A DNA stretch of 64,000 nt, from assembly GCA_964563135.1 (NCBI GenBank), contig CAZLWV010000009.1:1-64000 (forward strand), given 5' to 3'. The translations under genes and the position numbers were made by a program. How positions within the stretch are numbered: the first letter of the stretch is position 1; each line of letters begins with the position of its first letter. This DNA comes from JAAYAY01 sp964563135 (lineage in GTDB: Bacteria > Planctomycetota > Planctomycetia > Pirellulales > Thermoguttaceae). The notes under the pieces are model-generated. The model was not told the DNA's origin. It was given only the letters and a program-made list of their open reading frames with translations, and did no database searches. Positions 28,124 to 37,307 of the stretch are shown here, in pieces.

Positions 28124-28311
28124 GCGGCCAGCGGACCATGCTGCTGAATCACGAAGCAGCCGTTGCCGATCGTCGTGCTCAAAACGGTGGAGATTCACCT
28201 GCCGGGAATGCGGCTTCGGCGAGCATCTTCCGGCCAGTCTCCGCGTCCCCAGCACGTTCCCAGTCCGGCCCCACCCCGGGGCAGGTGAGACCGTCGTGCA
28301 GCGCATGAGTT

Positions 28312-31035
28312 TCAACCGCCGCACTGTTTGAGAAGGGCCAGGAAGTCGGCCTTCAGTTTCGGACCGCCCAGATCGGGATGAAGAAGTTGTACGAGTGTGA
28401 TGACCTTGATTGCCTGCTCTGAGTTTCCCAGGCGGTAGTGCAACAGGGCGATCGAGTACTTGGCGCGGTACCAGCGGGGTGTTGCCTCGGGCGAACGTTT
28501 TTCGATCGTTCGCCAGAGGGCCAGTGCCCGTTCCGCGGAACGCCGATCGTCGGCCTGTGCCAGCATGGTGGCCAGTTCTTCCTGCACCGCGCCGTCGTCC
28601 GGACGTTTCTCGGCAAGCTGTTCGTAGGCGGCCAGCGCGTTGGCCGTTTGTCCTGCATCTCGAAGTGCTCCCGCCCAGAGCCGTTGGACGGCCGGAAGCT
28701 GCTCGGCCGTAAGCAGGTTGCCCTGCCGTTGAAGGAGCTTGACGGTCTGCAACTGAAGGTTGGCCAGTTGACTGCGAACCGCCGGATCGGCCTCCTCGCC
28801 AAGCCGACCCAGACTTTCGAGCACGCCCAGAAGCCGATCCGTCGATCCGCCGGAGACTTGATCGAGAATGGCGGTTGCTTCGGGTAGCCGCCCCTGGCCG
28901 GCCAGGGCGCACACCCGCAATGACTGGGCGGCCGACTGCCACGCCTGCGGGGCGTCCGTTGCACCGCGGAGCGCCGCCACCAGAATCGCTTCCGCCCGAA
29001 CGAAGCCTTGAGACTTGTCGTGAAGCCAGAACTCGGCAGCATTCAGCACCGCCTGCTGGGCAAGGGGACTCCACCGCTGCGGCGGCTGTCCCTCGGGAGA
29101 CAAGACGAGCGATTCAAACCAACGGGCGGCTTCCACGGCGATCGGGTCCACCGGCTGGCCGGCGCCGCGTGCCTCCTTCAGCCGGTTCCGGTAGCACTCG
29201 TGGACCGCCTGAGCCGCTTTTTCGAAACGCTCGGAGTTCGGGGCAATCTGCTTGAAGAGCTCGATGGCCCCGTCCCATTGCGAGCGGGCTTGGCGCATCC
29301 GCGCCAATTGCCAGCGCACGTGGTCGGCGGTGGCTTTGTCGGGCCAATGCTGCAGATGTTCCTCGAGGAGCTCGACGTAGGCGTCCAGCGTGCCCGGATC
29401 TCCGGATCGAGCTATTTCCGCGGCCTCCTGGATCGCCAGTTGATGGGTTTCGGCGGCCTTGACGTTGGTGACATGCTCTGCGGCAAGACTCCGGTAGCGC
29501 CGGAGCGCCTCGGCATGCCGTCCGCGCTGACGCTCGACGGTGGCTGCGAGAAAGGCGTATTCAAAGGCCCGATTCGAATCGTTCTGCTGCCGGGCCAAGT
29601 CGGCCGCCTCGTCGTAGGTGGTGAGGGCCTCGTCGAATTGGCCGCTCAGGTAGGCACTTTCCGCGGCGTGTGCCCACATCTCCAGACTGCCACCCCCCGG
29701 TGCCGACTTGAGCGATCCGGCCACGAGCAGTTTCGCCCGTCGGCTCCAGTACGGGCCATGCGTCGCGGCGATCTGGTCGGCCAGATCGCCGGCGGCCTTC
29801 TGCCATGATTGGGCCGCGTCGGTCTGCTTGCCCGTCTCTGCGGCCCGCCAGGCGGCCAGCGCCGTCTCCAGCTTGGCGAAATCGAGTTCAGGCGTCGATA
29901 GCCCCCGCACCTGATTGGCCTCGGCCGCGGCAACGTCCAGCTTGCCGGCAGCCAGCGCCAACCGGATGCGTTCGGCCTTGAGCCGGTCGGCCATCTCTCC
30001 CGCCGGTTGCAGGGTCGCCGCCGCTTCGATCAGTCGGGCCGCACCCGCATGGTCCTTGAGAAGCCGCAGACACACGATCTCCTCGATCCGGCTCGGCCAG
30101 GTGAGCGGTTCCTTCAGGTCGAGCCGGGCGAGCCCACCGAGCAACTCGACCGCCTGGTTCAACGCATCGGCGCGGTCGGGGCTGTCCTCGGGATAGCACA
30201 AGGCCTGGTTCCGCAGCGCTCGGGCCGTCTGATACCGAATCTGCTTCTGCAGCGTTGCCAGTTGATGCACGGTCAGTTCGCCCGGCGTTTCGCTCTGCTG
30301 CCTCCCCGGCATGCTGCGTTCCCGCAGCGTGTTGGCCACCTGGCGGGCCAGCTCGCTGAGGGCGCGCAGGGCGTCGCGCAACAGGTCGCGAGCCTCCTCG
30401 GTTCGCTCCTGGCCATCGGCAAGCACCTCCGCCTCCTGCCGCCCCAGTTCACCCCGCGTAACCTGGGCGAGAGCACCCTGGGTCCGGACCAGGAGGAGCC
30501 GGGGATGATCGGGATAGCGATCGGCAAACTGGTCCGTTACCTCCCATGCACGCCGCCAGTAGGCTTCCCGCTCTTCCAGAGGTGCATACAAGGCCCGATC
30601 GATCAGCGTCACCGACAGCTCCACAACCAGCTCCGACCGGTCGACTTCGGAGATGCCCTCCTCTTTCAGCCGGCTCATGCAGTAGTCCTCGGCCAGTTGG
30701 AAGAGGTGGCGGGACCTCAAGCCCCCCAGGAATTCGGCATCGCGAGAGTCGCCTGCCGCTGCAGAACCGACAAGCAGTGCCAGCCATGCCGCCAGGATCC
30801 CTCCCACGCACATGCCGCGGCGGCATGCCCCGCTGCTCCTCGACACTCCGCCGGCAGGGATCGGATATCGACCCTCGGCCTTCGATCGAGGCACGGTCGA
30901 TGCTGCCCGCTGCCGCGATCGATACCGGCAGCCGCCAGGCCCGGCAATCCGGGTCCGCCCGGCGCCCTCGGCCGCATCTGGCTGCTTCCCCGCCCCGGGC
31001 GGGTCGCGGTCTTCCCAGTTGCCCACAGTCATCAT
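28312..31035 (-). CDS. Large TPR-repeat protein, last gene of VWA/ExbBD operon
   Basis: A 907-residue mostly helical protein with many tetratricopeptide-like repeats from about residue 100 to the end (for example YLSGQFDEALTTYDEAADLARQ, NALAAYEQLAEKRPDDGAVQEELA, ALLHYRLGNSEQAIK). A signal-like hydrophobic segment lies at about residues 77-95 (GGILAAWLALLVGSAAAGDS), preceded by basic Arg/Pro-rich sequence, so the true start may be the internal ATG at 30813. It would be periplasmic and act as a scaffold. It follows the second ExbD by 33 bases. Confidence 0.8.
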   Translation of the reverse strand: MMTVGNWEDRDPPGAGKQPDAAEGAGRTRIAGPGGCRYRSRQRAASTVPRSKAEGRYPIPAGGVSRSSGACRRGMCVGGILAAWLALLVGSAAAGDSRDAEFLGGLRSRHLFQLAEDYCMSRLKEEGISEVDRSELVVELSVTLIDRALYAPLEEREAYWRRAWEVTDQFADRYPDHPRLLLVRTQGALAQVTRGELGRQEAEVLADGQERTEEARDLLRDALRALSELARQVANTLRERSMPGRQQSETPGELTVHQLATLQKQIRYQTARALRNQALCYPEDSPDRADALNQAVELLGGLARLDLKEPLTWPSRIEEIVCLRLLKDHAGAARLIEAAATLQPAGEMADRLKAERIRLALAAGKLDVAAAEANQVRGLSTPELDFAKLETALAAWRAAETGKQTDAAQSWQKAAGDLADQIAATHGPYWSRRAKLLVAGSLKSAPGGGSLEMWAHAAESAYLSGQFDEALTTYDEAADLARQQNDSNRAFEYAFLAATVERQRGRHAEALRRYRSLAAEHVTNVKAAETHQLAIQEAAEIARSGDPGTLDAYVELLEEHLQHWPDKATADHVRWQLARMRQARSQWDGAIELFKQIAPNSERFEKAAQAVHECYRNRLKEARGAGQPVDPIAVEAARWFESLVLSPEGQPPQRWSPLAQQAVLNAAEFWLHDKSQGFVRAEAILVAALRGATDAPQAWQSAAQSLRVCALAGQGRLPEATAILDQVSGGSTDRLLGVLESLGRLGEEADPAVRSQLANLQLQTVKLLQRQGNLLTAEQLPAVQRLWAGALRDAGQTANALAAYEQLAEKRPDDGAVQEELATMLAQADDRRSAERALALWRTIEKRSPEATPRWYRAKYSIALLHYRLGNSEQAIKVITLVQLLHPDLGGPKLKADFLALLKQCGG

Positions 31036-31068
31036 TGTTCCGCCGGTCTGGTGTGCGAAGGCAGATTC

Positions 31069-31518
31069 TCACGATCCTGCGGCCGCGACAAACTGGATCT
31101 TCTCCAGCCCGATCCGGCGGCAGAGATCGTAAACGTCGATCACGTTCTCCATGGGCACCACCCCTTCCACGTCGAGCCTCACCGGCAGGTCGGCCTGGAG
31201 GCCTGCCACGGCCGACAACACCCCTTCGACCTGGCCGAGCTGCTCGTACTGGCGCTGGTTGATCTCCCACCGCGGCCGCCCCTCGCGCCACAGAATCTTG
31301 ACCACAACCTCGTCGAGGTCTTCTTCGAGCGGATCGATCTGGACCGCCTGGCTCGTGCTCCCAGGCAGCGAGATGTTGGTCGGCAGCACCTCCTCCGGCG
31401 TCTGGAAACTCGACGTGGCAAGGAAGAAGATCATCAGTTGAAAGATCACGTCGATCATCGGCGTCATCGGGATGTCCATCGACTGCCGATCGTTCTGGTG
31501 ACGGGAAGGTACTCGCAT
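31069..31518 (-). CDS. ExbD/TolR family biopolymer transport protein (second copy)
   Basis: A 149-residue single-pass inner-membrane protein. The N-terminal transmembrane helix carries the proton-coupling aspartate in TPMIDVIFQLMIFFL; the periplasmic domain follows, ending VYDLCRRIGLEKIQFVAAA. It would work with the ExbB/TolQ-like channel encoded upstream to use the proton motive force. Having two different ExbD genes in tandem suggests a hetero-dimer or two outputs. Confidence 0.92.
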   Translation of the reverse strand: MRVPSRHQNDRQSMDIPMTPMIDVIFQLMIFFLATSSFQTPEEVLPTNISLPGSTSQAVQIDPLEEDLDEVVVKILWREGRPRWEINQRQYEQLGQVEGVLSAVAGLQADLPVRLDVEGVVPMENVIDVYDLCRRIGLEKIQFVAAAGS

Positions 31519-31539
31519 CGCAGGACAGGGTTCGAGGTT

Positions 31540-31983
31540 CTATCGGCTCTTGTTGACCACGGCAAACTTCACGTTCCAGATCCCGCTGCGGGCGCAGGCC
31601 AGCAGGATGGGCTCGACGGCGCGATACGGTACGTTGCGGTCGGTGCGGATGCGAACCTCCAGGGGGCGTTTGCTGCCGTCCGCCTGCGATCTCCGGGCCT
31701 CGTAGTCGAGGAGCGATCCCAGTCGCGCCGGTTCGATCGCCTGGCTTCCTGCCAGGATCTGCGTCTCCGAAAGAACGTTGATCACCAGGCGCCGAACGTC
31801 TTCCTGCTCTTCGACCCGGTTGCCGCTGGTCGCATCGGGCAGGTCGACGGTCACCTGGGTTTCCTGCTGGGCCATGTGGCTCGAAACCAGGAAGAAGATG
31901 ATCAATTGAAACACGACGTCGATCATGGGCGTCATGTTGAAGCCGATGCTTCCTCGGCCGAGGTTCGTCGGGGTGCGCATCAT
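31540..31983 (-). CDS. ExbD/TolR family biopolymer transport protein (first copy)
   Basis: A 147-residue single-pass membrane protein with the proton-coupling aspartate in TPMIDVVFQLIIFFL, similar to but clearly distinct from the downstream copy. The start at 31983 overlaps the ExbB stop (ATGA) and has a perfect AGGAGG upstream, so I did not use the longer frame, which is a shadow of the ExbB gene. The periplasmic part includes VRIRTDRNVPYRAVEPIL, typical of ExbD. Confidence 0.93.
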   Translation of the reverse strand: MMRTPTNLGRGSIGFNMTPMIDVVFQLIIFFLVSSHMAQQETQVTVDLPDATSGNRVEEQEDVRRLVINVLSETQILAGSQAIEPARLGSLLDYEARRSQADGSKRPLEVRIRTDRNVPYRAVEPILLACARSGIWNVKFAVVNKSR

Positions 31984-32864
31984 GTGCCTCCTTCGACGGG
32001 CGGAGGCGCAGGAGCGGGTGGAATATTCTGGGGCGGCGAGGCCGGGCGAGCCTGCCTGGCGCGCATGCGCTTCATCGGGGCCACAACATGTTGCACGGTG
32101 TACACGACTTCCGTCACCAGGTGGTCGATCCGATTGCGAAACACCGCGAACGCGCCCAGGGCAGGAATGGCCACCACCAGCCCTTCCACCGTCGTCACCA
32201 GCGCCAGGTAAATTCCCTCCGCCAGGTCGGCGGCGCGGGCGGCGCCCTGCGACTCCGCCAGTTCGCGAAACGCGTAGATCATGCCGACCACCGTGCCCAG
32301 CAGGCCAAGCATGGGCGCGATATTCCCGATCACCGACAGGTACTCGATCTTGCGGAACAATCGCGAAGCCTGCTCGGCCGTTGCGTCTTCGATCGCCTTC
32401 TCCACCGCCGGCCAACCCCCGTCGACCTCGGCAAAACCGGCCCGAAGCACGAACGAGAGAAAACTGGGCTGCATCTGGCATGCCTGGTCGGCCGGGCCCA
32501 GTTTGCCCGCCGCCAACAACTGCCGGACCTCTTCATCCAGCCCCGGCGGCATGAGCACCGGCGCCCGGAGCGTCAAAACGTGTTCAATGACCAGCGCTAC
32601 GGCTGCGATCGAAAGCAGAATGATCAACAGCCCGATGGAACCGCTGGCTTCCAGAAACTGGAAGAACCCCCACTGCTGCCGTTCGGGTTGCGCTGCGGTG
32701 TCGGAAGGGCCGGCAGGAGGCACGGGCGAGGGCGATTCCGCTGGCGCATCCATGGCCGGAGCCAGCGGCGCCGGCACCGGTTGTTCGGCGCCTCCGGCCA
32801 CCCGAATCCATACCAGGCCGACCAGCAGCCACACAAGCGCAAGAGCGGCAGACTTCCGATCCAT
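31980..32864 (-). CDS. MotA/TolQ/ExbB proton channel family protein
   Basis: Inner-membrane channel protein (294 aa from the ATG at 32864; upstream frame is basic and not conserved). A signal or first helix is at about residues 5-22 and is followed by a Pro/Ala-rich periplasmic stretch. Three further membrane segments fit TolQ/ExbB (GSIGLLIILLSIAAVALVIEHV; IGNIAPMLGLLGTVVGMIYAFREL; LAEGIYLALVTTVEGLVVAIPALGAF). The conserved GLLGTVxGM and the TxxGLxVAIPA patterns are intact. It forms the pentameric channel for the two ExbD proteins encoded next. Confidence 0.93.
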   Translation of the reverse strand: MDRKSAALALVWLLVGLVWIRVAGGAEQPVPAPLAPAMDAPAESPSPVPPAGPSDTAAQPERQQWGFFQFLEASGSIGLLIILLSIAAVALVIEHVLTLRAPVLMPPGLDEEVRQLLAAGKLGPADQACQMQPSFLSFVLRAGFAEVDGGWPAVEKAIEDATAEQASRLFRKIEYLSVIGNIAPMLGLLGTVVGMIYAFRELAESQGAARAADLAEGIYLALVTTVEGLVVAIPALGAFAVFRNRIDHLVTEVVYTVQHVVAPMKRMRARQARPASPPQNIPPAPAPPPVEGGT

Positions 32865-33078
32865 CGATCTCAACGGTCTATTCCTTCCTGAAAGCAGGCC
32901 ACGAACGATTCGCGTCCGCGGGACACTCGCCCTCGGTTCCGCGGCAGATCTGCAGGCGTTCATCCCAGGGCTCTGTCACAGCCAAGAATTGGGATCGAGA
33001 CTGCGGAACGACTCGGCGATTGTCGCATGATTCTACTCCATTCATCCCAGGATCAGGCGGTGACAAAGCACTGGGTTC

Positions 33079-34149
33079 CTAGGGCGGCAGCGGCGGTGTC
33101 ATCCGACTCTGCGCTTCCCCAACCAAGGGCGATTCCGGATAGTCCCGAACCAGTTCGCCGTAAAGACGACCTGCTTCGTCGTGACGTTCGAGTTTGTCCA
33201 GGGCCATGGCGGCGTCGAGAAGCGACCGAGACGCAAGTTCACGATGCTCCGGATAGAGCACGGCAATTCGCACCAGTGTAAATGCAGCCTTCTCCCACTC
33301 CTGATTGCGGGCCCAGCCCTGACCGACCACGTAGTAGGGCCCGGGGCGGAGTTGTGCCGGCATGTCGTTGATCATTTCCTGCCACCGGCCCACCTGCTCG
33401 GCCCCCGTGGTAATCACCGTCGCCCGCCACGCCTGTGCCCGGGCCAGACAAGCCACGTTCTCGTCGTCCGACTGGGAGAGGGCCTGCAGCCTGGCCATGG
33501 CCAGGCTGCCGTGATCGGTTTGGAGCAGGTAACTGGCGCCGAGCAGAACCGCGGCCGGCATGGCTTCGTCGCGGAGCCACGCCTTGGCATCCGGAACGAC
33601 CGCCCGCGACTGGAAGGAGCCGTGCCACAGCAGCGGGATGCAGTCGAAATAGGGAGTCCCCGGATCGGACCGCACCAGCAGCAGGAATTCCTCCGCGGCC
33701 GTATTCACCTGCCCCAGGGCCCGGTAACACCACACGATCCGGGCCGTGATCTCCCGTTTCACCCAGCCTCGCGGTTCCTGGTCCCGGGCTCGACGATAGG
33801 CGGCGAGCGCTCCCGGGAAATCGCCCGTCTTGTACAGCGAATCCCCCTGCAACTGCGATTCCGTCCGCCGTGTCTCAATGCGTTGGACCAACCGGTTCCC
33901 CAGCGTCCGGACTTTCCCCGCGGCCTCGATCGTCACGCCGGCGCTCGAATAATCAACCACTCTGCCCTCGACCGATACGTATCCCTCGGAAGAAGTCGAA
34001 CTGGAAAGGTAGACCGTGTCCTGCGCCGCCGTGCAGCGAGCGTGGCAGACGACTGCCAACCAGAAGGCGGCCCGCCAGGCGGCAGTCCGAGCCGCCCGGC
34101 ACTCCTGCCGTCCCTTCATGGATGGATGTCTTGGCGTCGAAGGGGGCAC
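33079..34149 (-). CDS. TPR-containing exported protein
   Basis: A 356-residue protein beginning with GTG at 34149 (GAGGT upstream) and carrying a hydrophobic signal-like segment near residues 24-42. A short beta-rich region (GYVSVEGRVVDYSSAGVTIE) is followed by several TPR-like helical repeats (LYKTGDFPGALAAYRRARDQEP; ALDKLERHDEAGRLYGELVRDYPESPL). It lies 12 bases after the VWA gene and would be periplasmic. Not a recognised named family; the repeats point to a scaffold in the same complex. Confidence 0.8.
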   Translation of the reverse strand: MPPSTPRHPSMKGRQECRAARTAAWRAAFWLAVVCHARCTAAQDTVYLSSSTSSEGYVSVEGRVVDYSSAGVTIEAAGKVRTLGNRLVQRIETRRTESQLQGDSLYKTGDFPGALAAYRRARDQEPRGWVKREITARIVWCYRALGQVNTAAEEFLLLVRSDPGTPYFDCIPLLWHGSFQSRAVVPDAKAWLRDEAMPAAVLLGASYLLQTDHGSLAMARLQALSQSDDENVACLARAQAWRATVITTGAEQVGRWQEMINDMPAQLRPGPYYVVGQGWARNQEWEKAAFTLVRIAVLYPEHRELASRSLLDAAMALDKLERHDEAGRLYGELVRDYPESPLVGEAQSRMTPPLPP

Positions 34150-34161
34150 GTTCCGGGTACC

Positions 34162-35178
34162 TCACTTGGCTGGCGTCAGGCCCAGTTTCGTAATATCGCG
34201 ATACGCGTACTGTCCGCCGTTCTGCCGCGCGAGCTTCTCCAGAAAGTTGTCCCGCCTCTGTTGCGGCCCGATGCCGAACTCAATGGCGTTGATCTGGATT
34301 CCCGCGGCCTGACGCTGGATCTCGTAGAGCTGCCGCCCGCTGAGTTGCGGGTCGTTCGCGTCCGTCAGAAAGAAGATCACGTCGGGCTGCATACGAATGG
34401 CCAGCTTGAGCGCCGCTTCGTGCTCCGTTCGGCCAAACGGCGTGATGGAACCGATGAACCGCCGTGCCCTCTCCTTGTTCTGTTCGGTGGCAAAAGCCAG
34501 TTTTCCTGTCTGACCGGATGGATTGAACGGTTGCGGTCTCTCGTTGTAGAAGACGATCTGGAACTGATGCATTTCGCCAAGACTGTCGAGGCTGGCAATC
34601 ATCTCAGCCTTGGCGAAGTCCAAGGGGCTGCGCCCCGAACCCTCCATGCTCGTCGATCGGTCGAAGACGTAGACGAACTTCGTACCCACGCCCTGGGTAC
34701 CAAATACATTCACGGTCGCCTTGCCGCCGAGACCTCCGGCACCGGCGGGTCCGCCACGGGCCGCCCCCGCCTGCAGGGGGCCGCCGGCCTCGACCGTTCC
34801 CGGTCCGATCAGCCCGGCGGCTTTGGGCAGCAACTTGCTCGGGTCCTCGATCGAACCGTCGCTCGCGGCTTCGGCCAGAAGATCGCTTGAACTGAGCCCC
34901 CCCTCTGCGGCCGCCTCGGTCTGGCCAGTGGGATCGGCACTCTCGGCCTCCGACTGGTAGAACTCGGTCTCCCCCTGCGTATGTTTCACAGCGATTCCCA
35001 CCGCCGCCGACCGCTCCGTGGTGGCACCGCGCGGCGGCGCATGACGCAGCGCCACCGTGAGCACCAGCAAGATCACGGCATGGAACACCATCGATCCCAG
35101 CCAGGAGGGGATCTCCGGGCGTCGGAGCGGGGCCCGCGACGGTGTGCCAATCGGGGGTGAAGTGGCGGGGCTGGACAT
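34162..35178 (-). CDS. VWA-domain membrane protein, first gene of ExbBD operon
   Basis: A 338-residue protein with a TonB-like layout: short cytoplasmic N-terminus, one transmembrane helix (about residues 28-45, GSMVFHAVILLVLTVAL), a Gly/Ala/Ser-rich periplasmic linker (about 60-150) and a C-terminal von Willebrand A domain. The metal-binding site is present as VFDRSTSME with later FFLTDAND. It heads the operon with the ExbB/ExbD proteins, so it could take the place of TonB as the moving part driven by the proton motive force; that role is inferred from gene order and topology. A good promoter lies about 40 bases upstream. Confidence 0.85.
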   Translation of the reverse strand: MSSPATSPPIGTPSRAPLRRPEIPSWLGSMVFHAVILLVLTVALRHAPPRGATTERSAAVGIAVKHTQGETEFYQSEAESADPTGQTEAAAEGGLSSSDLLAEAASDGSIEDPSKLLPKAAGLIGPGTVEAGGPLQAGAARGGPAGAGGLGGKATVNVFGTQGVGTKFVYVFDRSTSMEGSGRSPLDFAKAEMIASLDSLGEMHQFQIVFYNERPQPFNPSGQTGKLAFATEQNKERARRFIGSITPFGRTEHEAALKLAIRMQPDVIFFLTDANDPQLSGRQLYEIQRQAAGIQINAIEFGIGPQQRRDNFLEKLARQNGGQYAYRDITKLGLTPAK

Positions 35179-35220
35179 ATACGAAAGGCTAAATGAGAAA
35201 AGCAGTTACGACGCGCACGG

Positions 35221-35249
35221 ATTCTAGAAAAGGGGCCGGTCCGAGTCAA
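35221..35249 (-). promoter_or_regulatory. Sigma-70-like promoter for VWA/ExbBD operon
   Basis: On the minus strand TTGACT (35249-35244), 17 bases, then TAGAAT (35226-35221). Both hexamers are 5 of 6 matches with ideal spacing, and the predicted start is about 35 bases before the VWA gene. Confidence 0.6.
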
Positions 35250-35391
35250 CGGGAGTCCCGTGGAACTGCCGCTGAGGCCGGCGGAGTCATGCCAGCAGGT
35301 TTCATCCGCTGTCCATTGTAGTTGTTCTTGAACCGATCCGGGCCCAACCGGGCTTTTGCAGGGCACGCTAGGATGATCGCCAGGCTCGCTC

Positions 35392-35397
35392 TATAAT
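35392..35397 (+). promoter_or_regulatory. -10 element before def
   Basis: A perfect TATAAT 27 bases before the def start codon at 35425. No clear -35 is seen, so strength and start are uncertain. Confidence 0.4.
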
Positions 35398-35424
35398 GGT
35401 TTGCTTGGCCACTTTAGGGAGAAC

Positions 35425-36012
35425 ATGTGCGTGCAGATCATCAAATACCCCCACCCAACGCTCCGTCACAAGTCCAAACCGCTGAAACGTGTCGACCGTG
35501 CGCTGAAGATGATTGTCGCCGAGATGTTCGAGCTCATGTACTCCCACGACGGGATTGGACTGGCCGCCAATCAAGTTGACCTTCCCTATCGGCTTTTCGT
35601 GATGAACGTCCAAGGCGATCCGTCCGCAGAGGGAGAGGCTTTGGCCTTCATCAATCCGGTGATTTCTCGCAAGTCAGGCTCTGCCGAGGCGAAGGAAGGT
35701 TGCCTAAGCTTTCCCGATATCTGGGCCCCGGTGCGGCGGCCGGAGAAGATTGTCGTGTCGGCCTACGGACTTGATGGGCAGCAGTTCAGCTTCGAGTTGG
35801 ATGGCCTCTATGCTCGAGCTGTTCAGCACGAGACGGATCATCTGGACGGAGTGCTGTTCGTCGACCGGTTGAGCCCGGCCAACCAGCTTGCTGTGCGTGA
35901 GGACCTGGAAGAACTCGTTCGGGAGTTCGAATCGTCACGGCGACTGGGAACCATCGATACCGACGAACAGATCGCGGCCCGGATCCAGGAGTTGGAAATG
36001 GCCAGAACCTGA
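35425..36012 (+). CDS. def: Peptide deformylase
   Basis: Metalloenzyme (195 aa) that removes the formyl group from the N-terminal methionine of new proteins. The ATG at 35425 has AGGGAG just upstream. All three family motifs are intact: GIGLAANQ (about residues 43-50), EGCLS with metal ligand C93, and QHETDH with ligands H135 and H139 and catalytic E136. The C-terminus has an extra acidic helical tail after about residue 150. Followed by fmt 71 bases later, the classic def-fmt pairing. Confidence 0.97.
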   Translation: MCVQIIKYPHPTLRHKSKPLKRVDRALKMIVAEMFELMYSHDGIGLAANQVDLPYRLFVMNVQGDPSAEGEALAFINPVISRKSGSAEAKEGCLSFPDIWAPVRRPEKIVVSAYGLDGQQFSFELDGLYARAVQHETDHLDGVLFVDRLSPANQLAVREDLEELVREFESSRRLGTIDTDEQIAARIQELEMART

Positions 36013-36083
36013 GCCCCCCCTGCGAGGGCCATCCGCGGTGATAGCGCTGGTCCCGGCCGACGACGAAAAAGGCATCTACGGCT

Positions 36084-37049
36084 ATGCGATTGGTCATGAT
36101 GGGTACGGGGCCCTTTGCCGTGCCGACATTCCGCGGTCTTTTCCACACCCACCACACGGTCGTTGCGCTGGTGACCGGACCCATCAAGCGGCGGGGTAGC
36201 CAGCCGATTGCCGTCAGCCCCATGCGCGATGTGGCTCACGAACACGGAGTGCAGATCTTCGATCCTGAGACCATCAACAGCCAGGAATCGATGGTCATGC
36301 TCCAACAGTGTGAGGCGGATCTCCATATTGTTTGCGACTATGGACAGATTCTCTCGCCCGAATGCCTGGCATCGGCTCGACTCGGCGGGATCAACCTGCA
36401 CGCCTCCCTCCTGCCCAGGTATCGAGGCGCCGCCCCGATCAACTGGGCAATCTACAACGGGGACAGGGAAACCGGCGTCAGCGTCATCCACATGACCCCC
36501 CGAATCGACGCCGGTCCCGTCATTGCCCAAGGCCGCACGCCCATCGATCGGGAGGAGACTGCCGAGTCCTTGGAAACGCGGCTTTCCGAAATCGGAAGCT
36601 GGCTGATTCGACGGGCAATCGACTCGCTCGAGGCGGGCAGCCTGGAAGCGTTGCCGCAGGATCCTGCCTTGGCCTCAAAGGCGCCTCGCTTGAAGAAGAC
36701 CGATGGCCTGATCAACTGGAATCGGCCTGGCGAGGCGATTCGCAACCAGATTCGTGCATTTCAGCCCTGGCCGAAAACCTACACGTTCTGGCACCGCTCC
36801 CAGGGGTGCCCCATCCGACTGATCGTCGGCCCGGTCAAGGTGCTCGAGGGCCCACCATGCTCACCCTCGGGAACCGTGCTGGAGGCCTCGGAGGATCGGC
36901 TGGTAGTGGCAACGGGCGACGGAAGGGTGGCTCTCACAAGCGTCCAGCCCGCCGGAAAACGGGTGATGAAGATTCACGAGTTTCTCCTGGGCTATCGCGT
37001 GGCGTGCGGCGATCGTTTTGGGCCTGAGCCGGAACCCGTGCCGGTCTGA
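36084..37049 (+). CDS. fmt: Methionyl-tRNA formyltransferase
   Basis: Transfers the formyl group from 10-formyl-tetrahydrofolate to initiator Met-tRNA, the partner reaction of the deformylase upstream. The 321-residue length is typical. The N-terminal Rossmann domain begins MRLVMMGTGPFAVPTF. Catalytic residues are present: N104 and H106 in INLHASLLPRYRGAAPINW and D142 in RIDAGPVIAQG. The C-terminal OB-like tRNA-binding domain starts around residue 205 (DGLINWNRPGEAIRNQIRA). Confidence 0.96.
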   Translation: MRLVMMGTGPFAVPTFRGLFHTHHTVVALVTGPIKRRGSQPIAVSPMRDVAHEHGVQIFDPETINSQESMVMLQQCEADLHIVCDYGQILSPECLASARLGGINLHASLLPRYRGAAPINWAIYNGDRETGVSVIHMTPRIDAGPVIAQGRTPIDREETAESLETRLSEIGSWLIRRAIDSLEAGSLEALPQDPALASKAPRLKKTDGLINWNRPGEAIRNQIRAFQPWPKTYTFWHRSQGCPIRLIVGPVKVLEGPPCSPSGTVLEASEDRLVVATGDGRVALTSVQPAGKRVMKIHEFLLGYRVACGDRFGPEPEPVPV

Positions 37050-37307
37050 GAAGTTGTTTCAACCTCCGAGTCGTCGAGTCCTTCCCAGAGACTCGCCAGG
37101 GGCGGGAGCAGGTCACTTCTCCCGAGCGGCAGTTCGTACGGGCCCCTCGGGGCTGCCTTGCAGGCATTGCCGTAGCAGTTGACCAGGGGGGCTGGCGGGT
37201 GCTACATTTCTGGGATACGGTGACCCCATCTGCGGGGCCAGTTGAGCAGGTACTCCTCCTGCGGCAGCCTAATGCCTAGGTGATTTTCCCTCCGGCTGCC
37301 ACAGAGT

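Noticed and set aside
26849..29074. 741-codon minus-strand open frame
   Set aside because: Shadow spanning the serine hydrolase and the TPR gene in another frame; no domain features.
30007..32211. 734-codon plus-strand open frame
   Set aside because: Antisense to the TPR, ExbD and ExbB genes; His/Arg/Gln-rich shadow.
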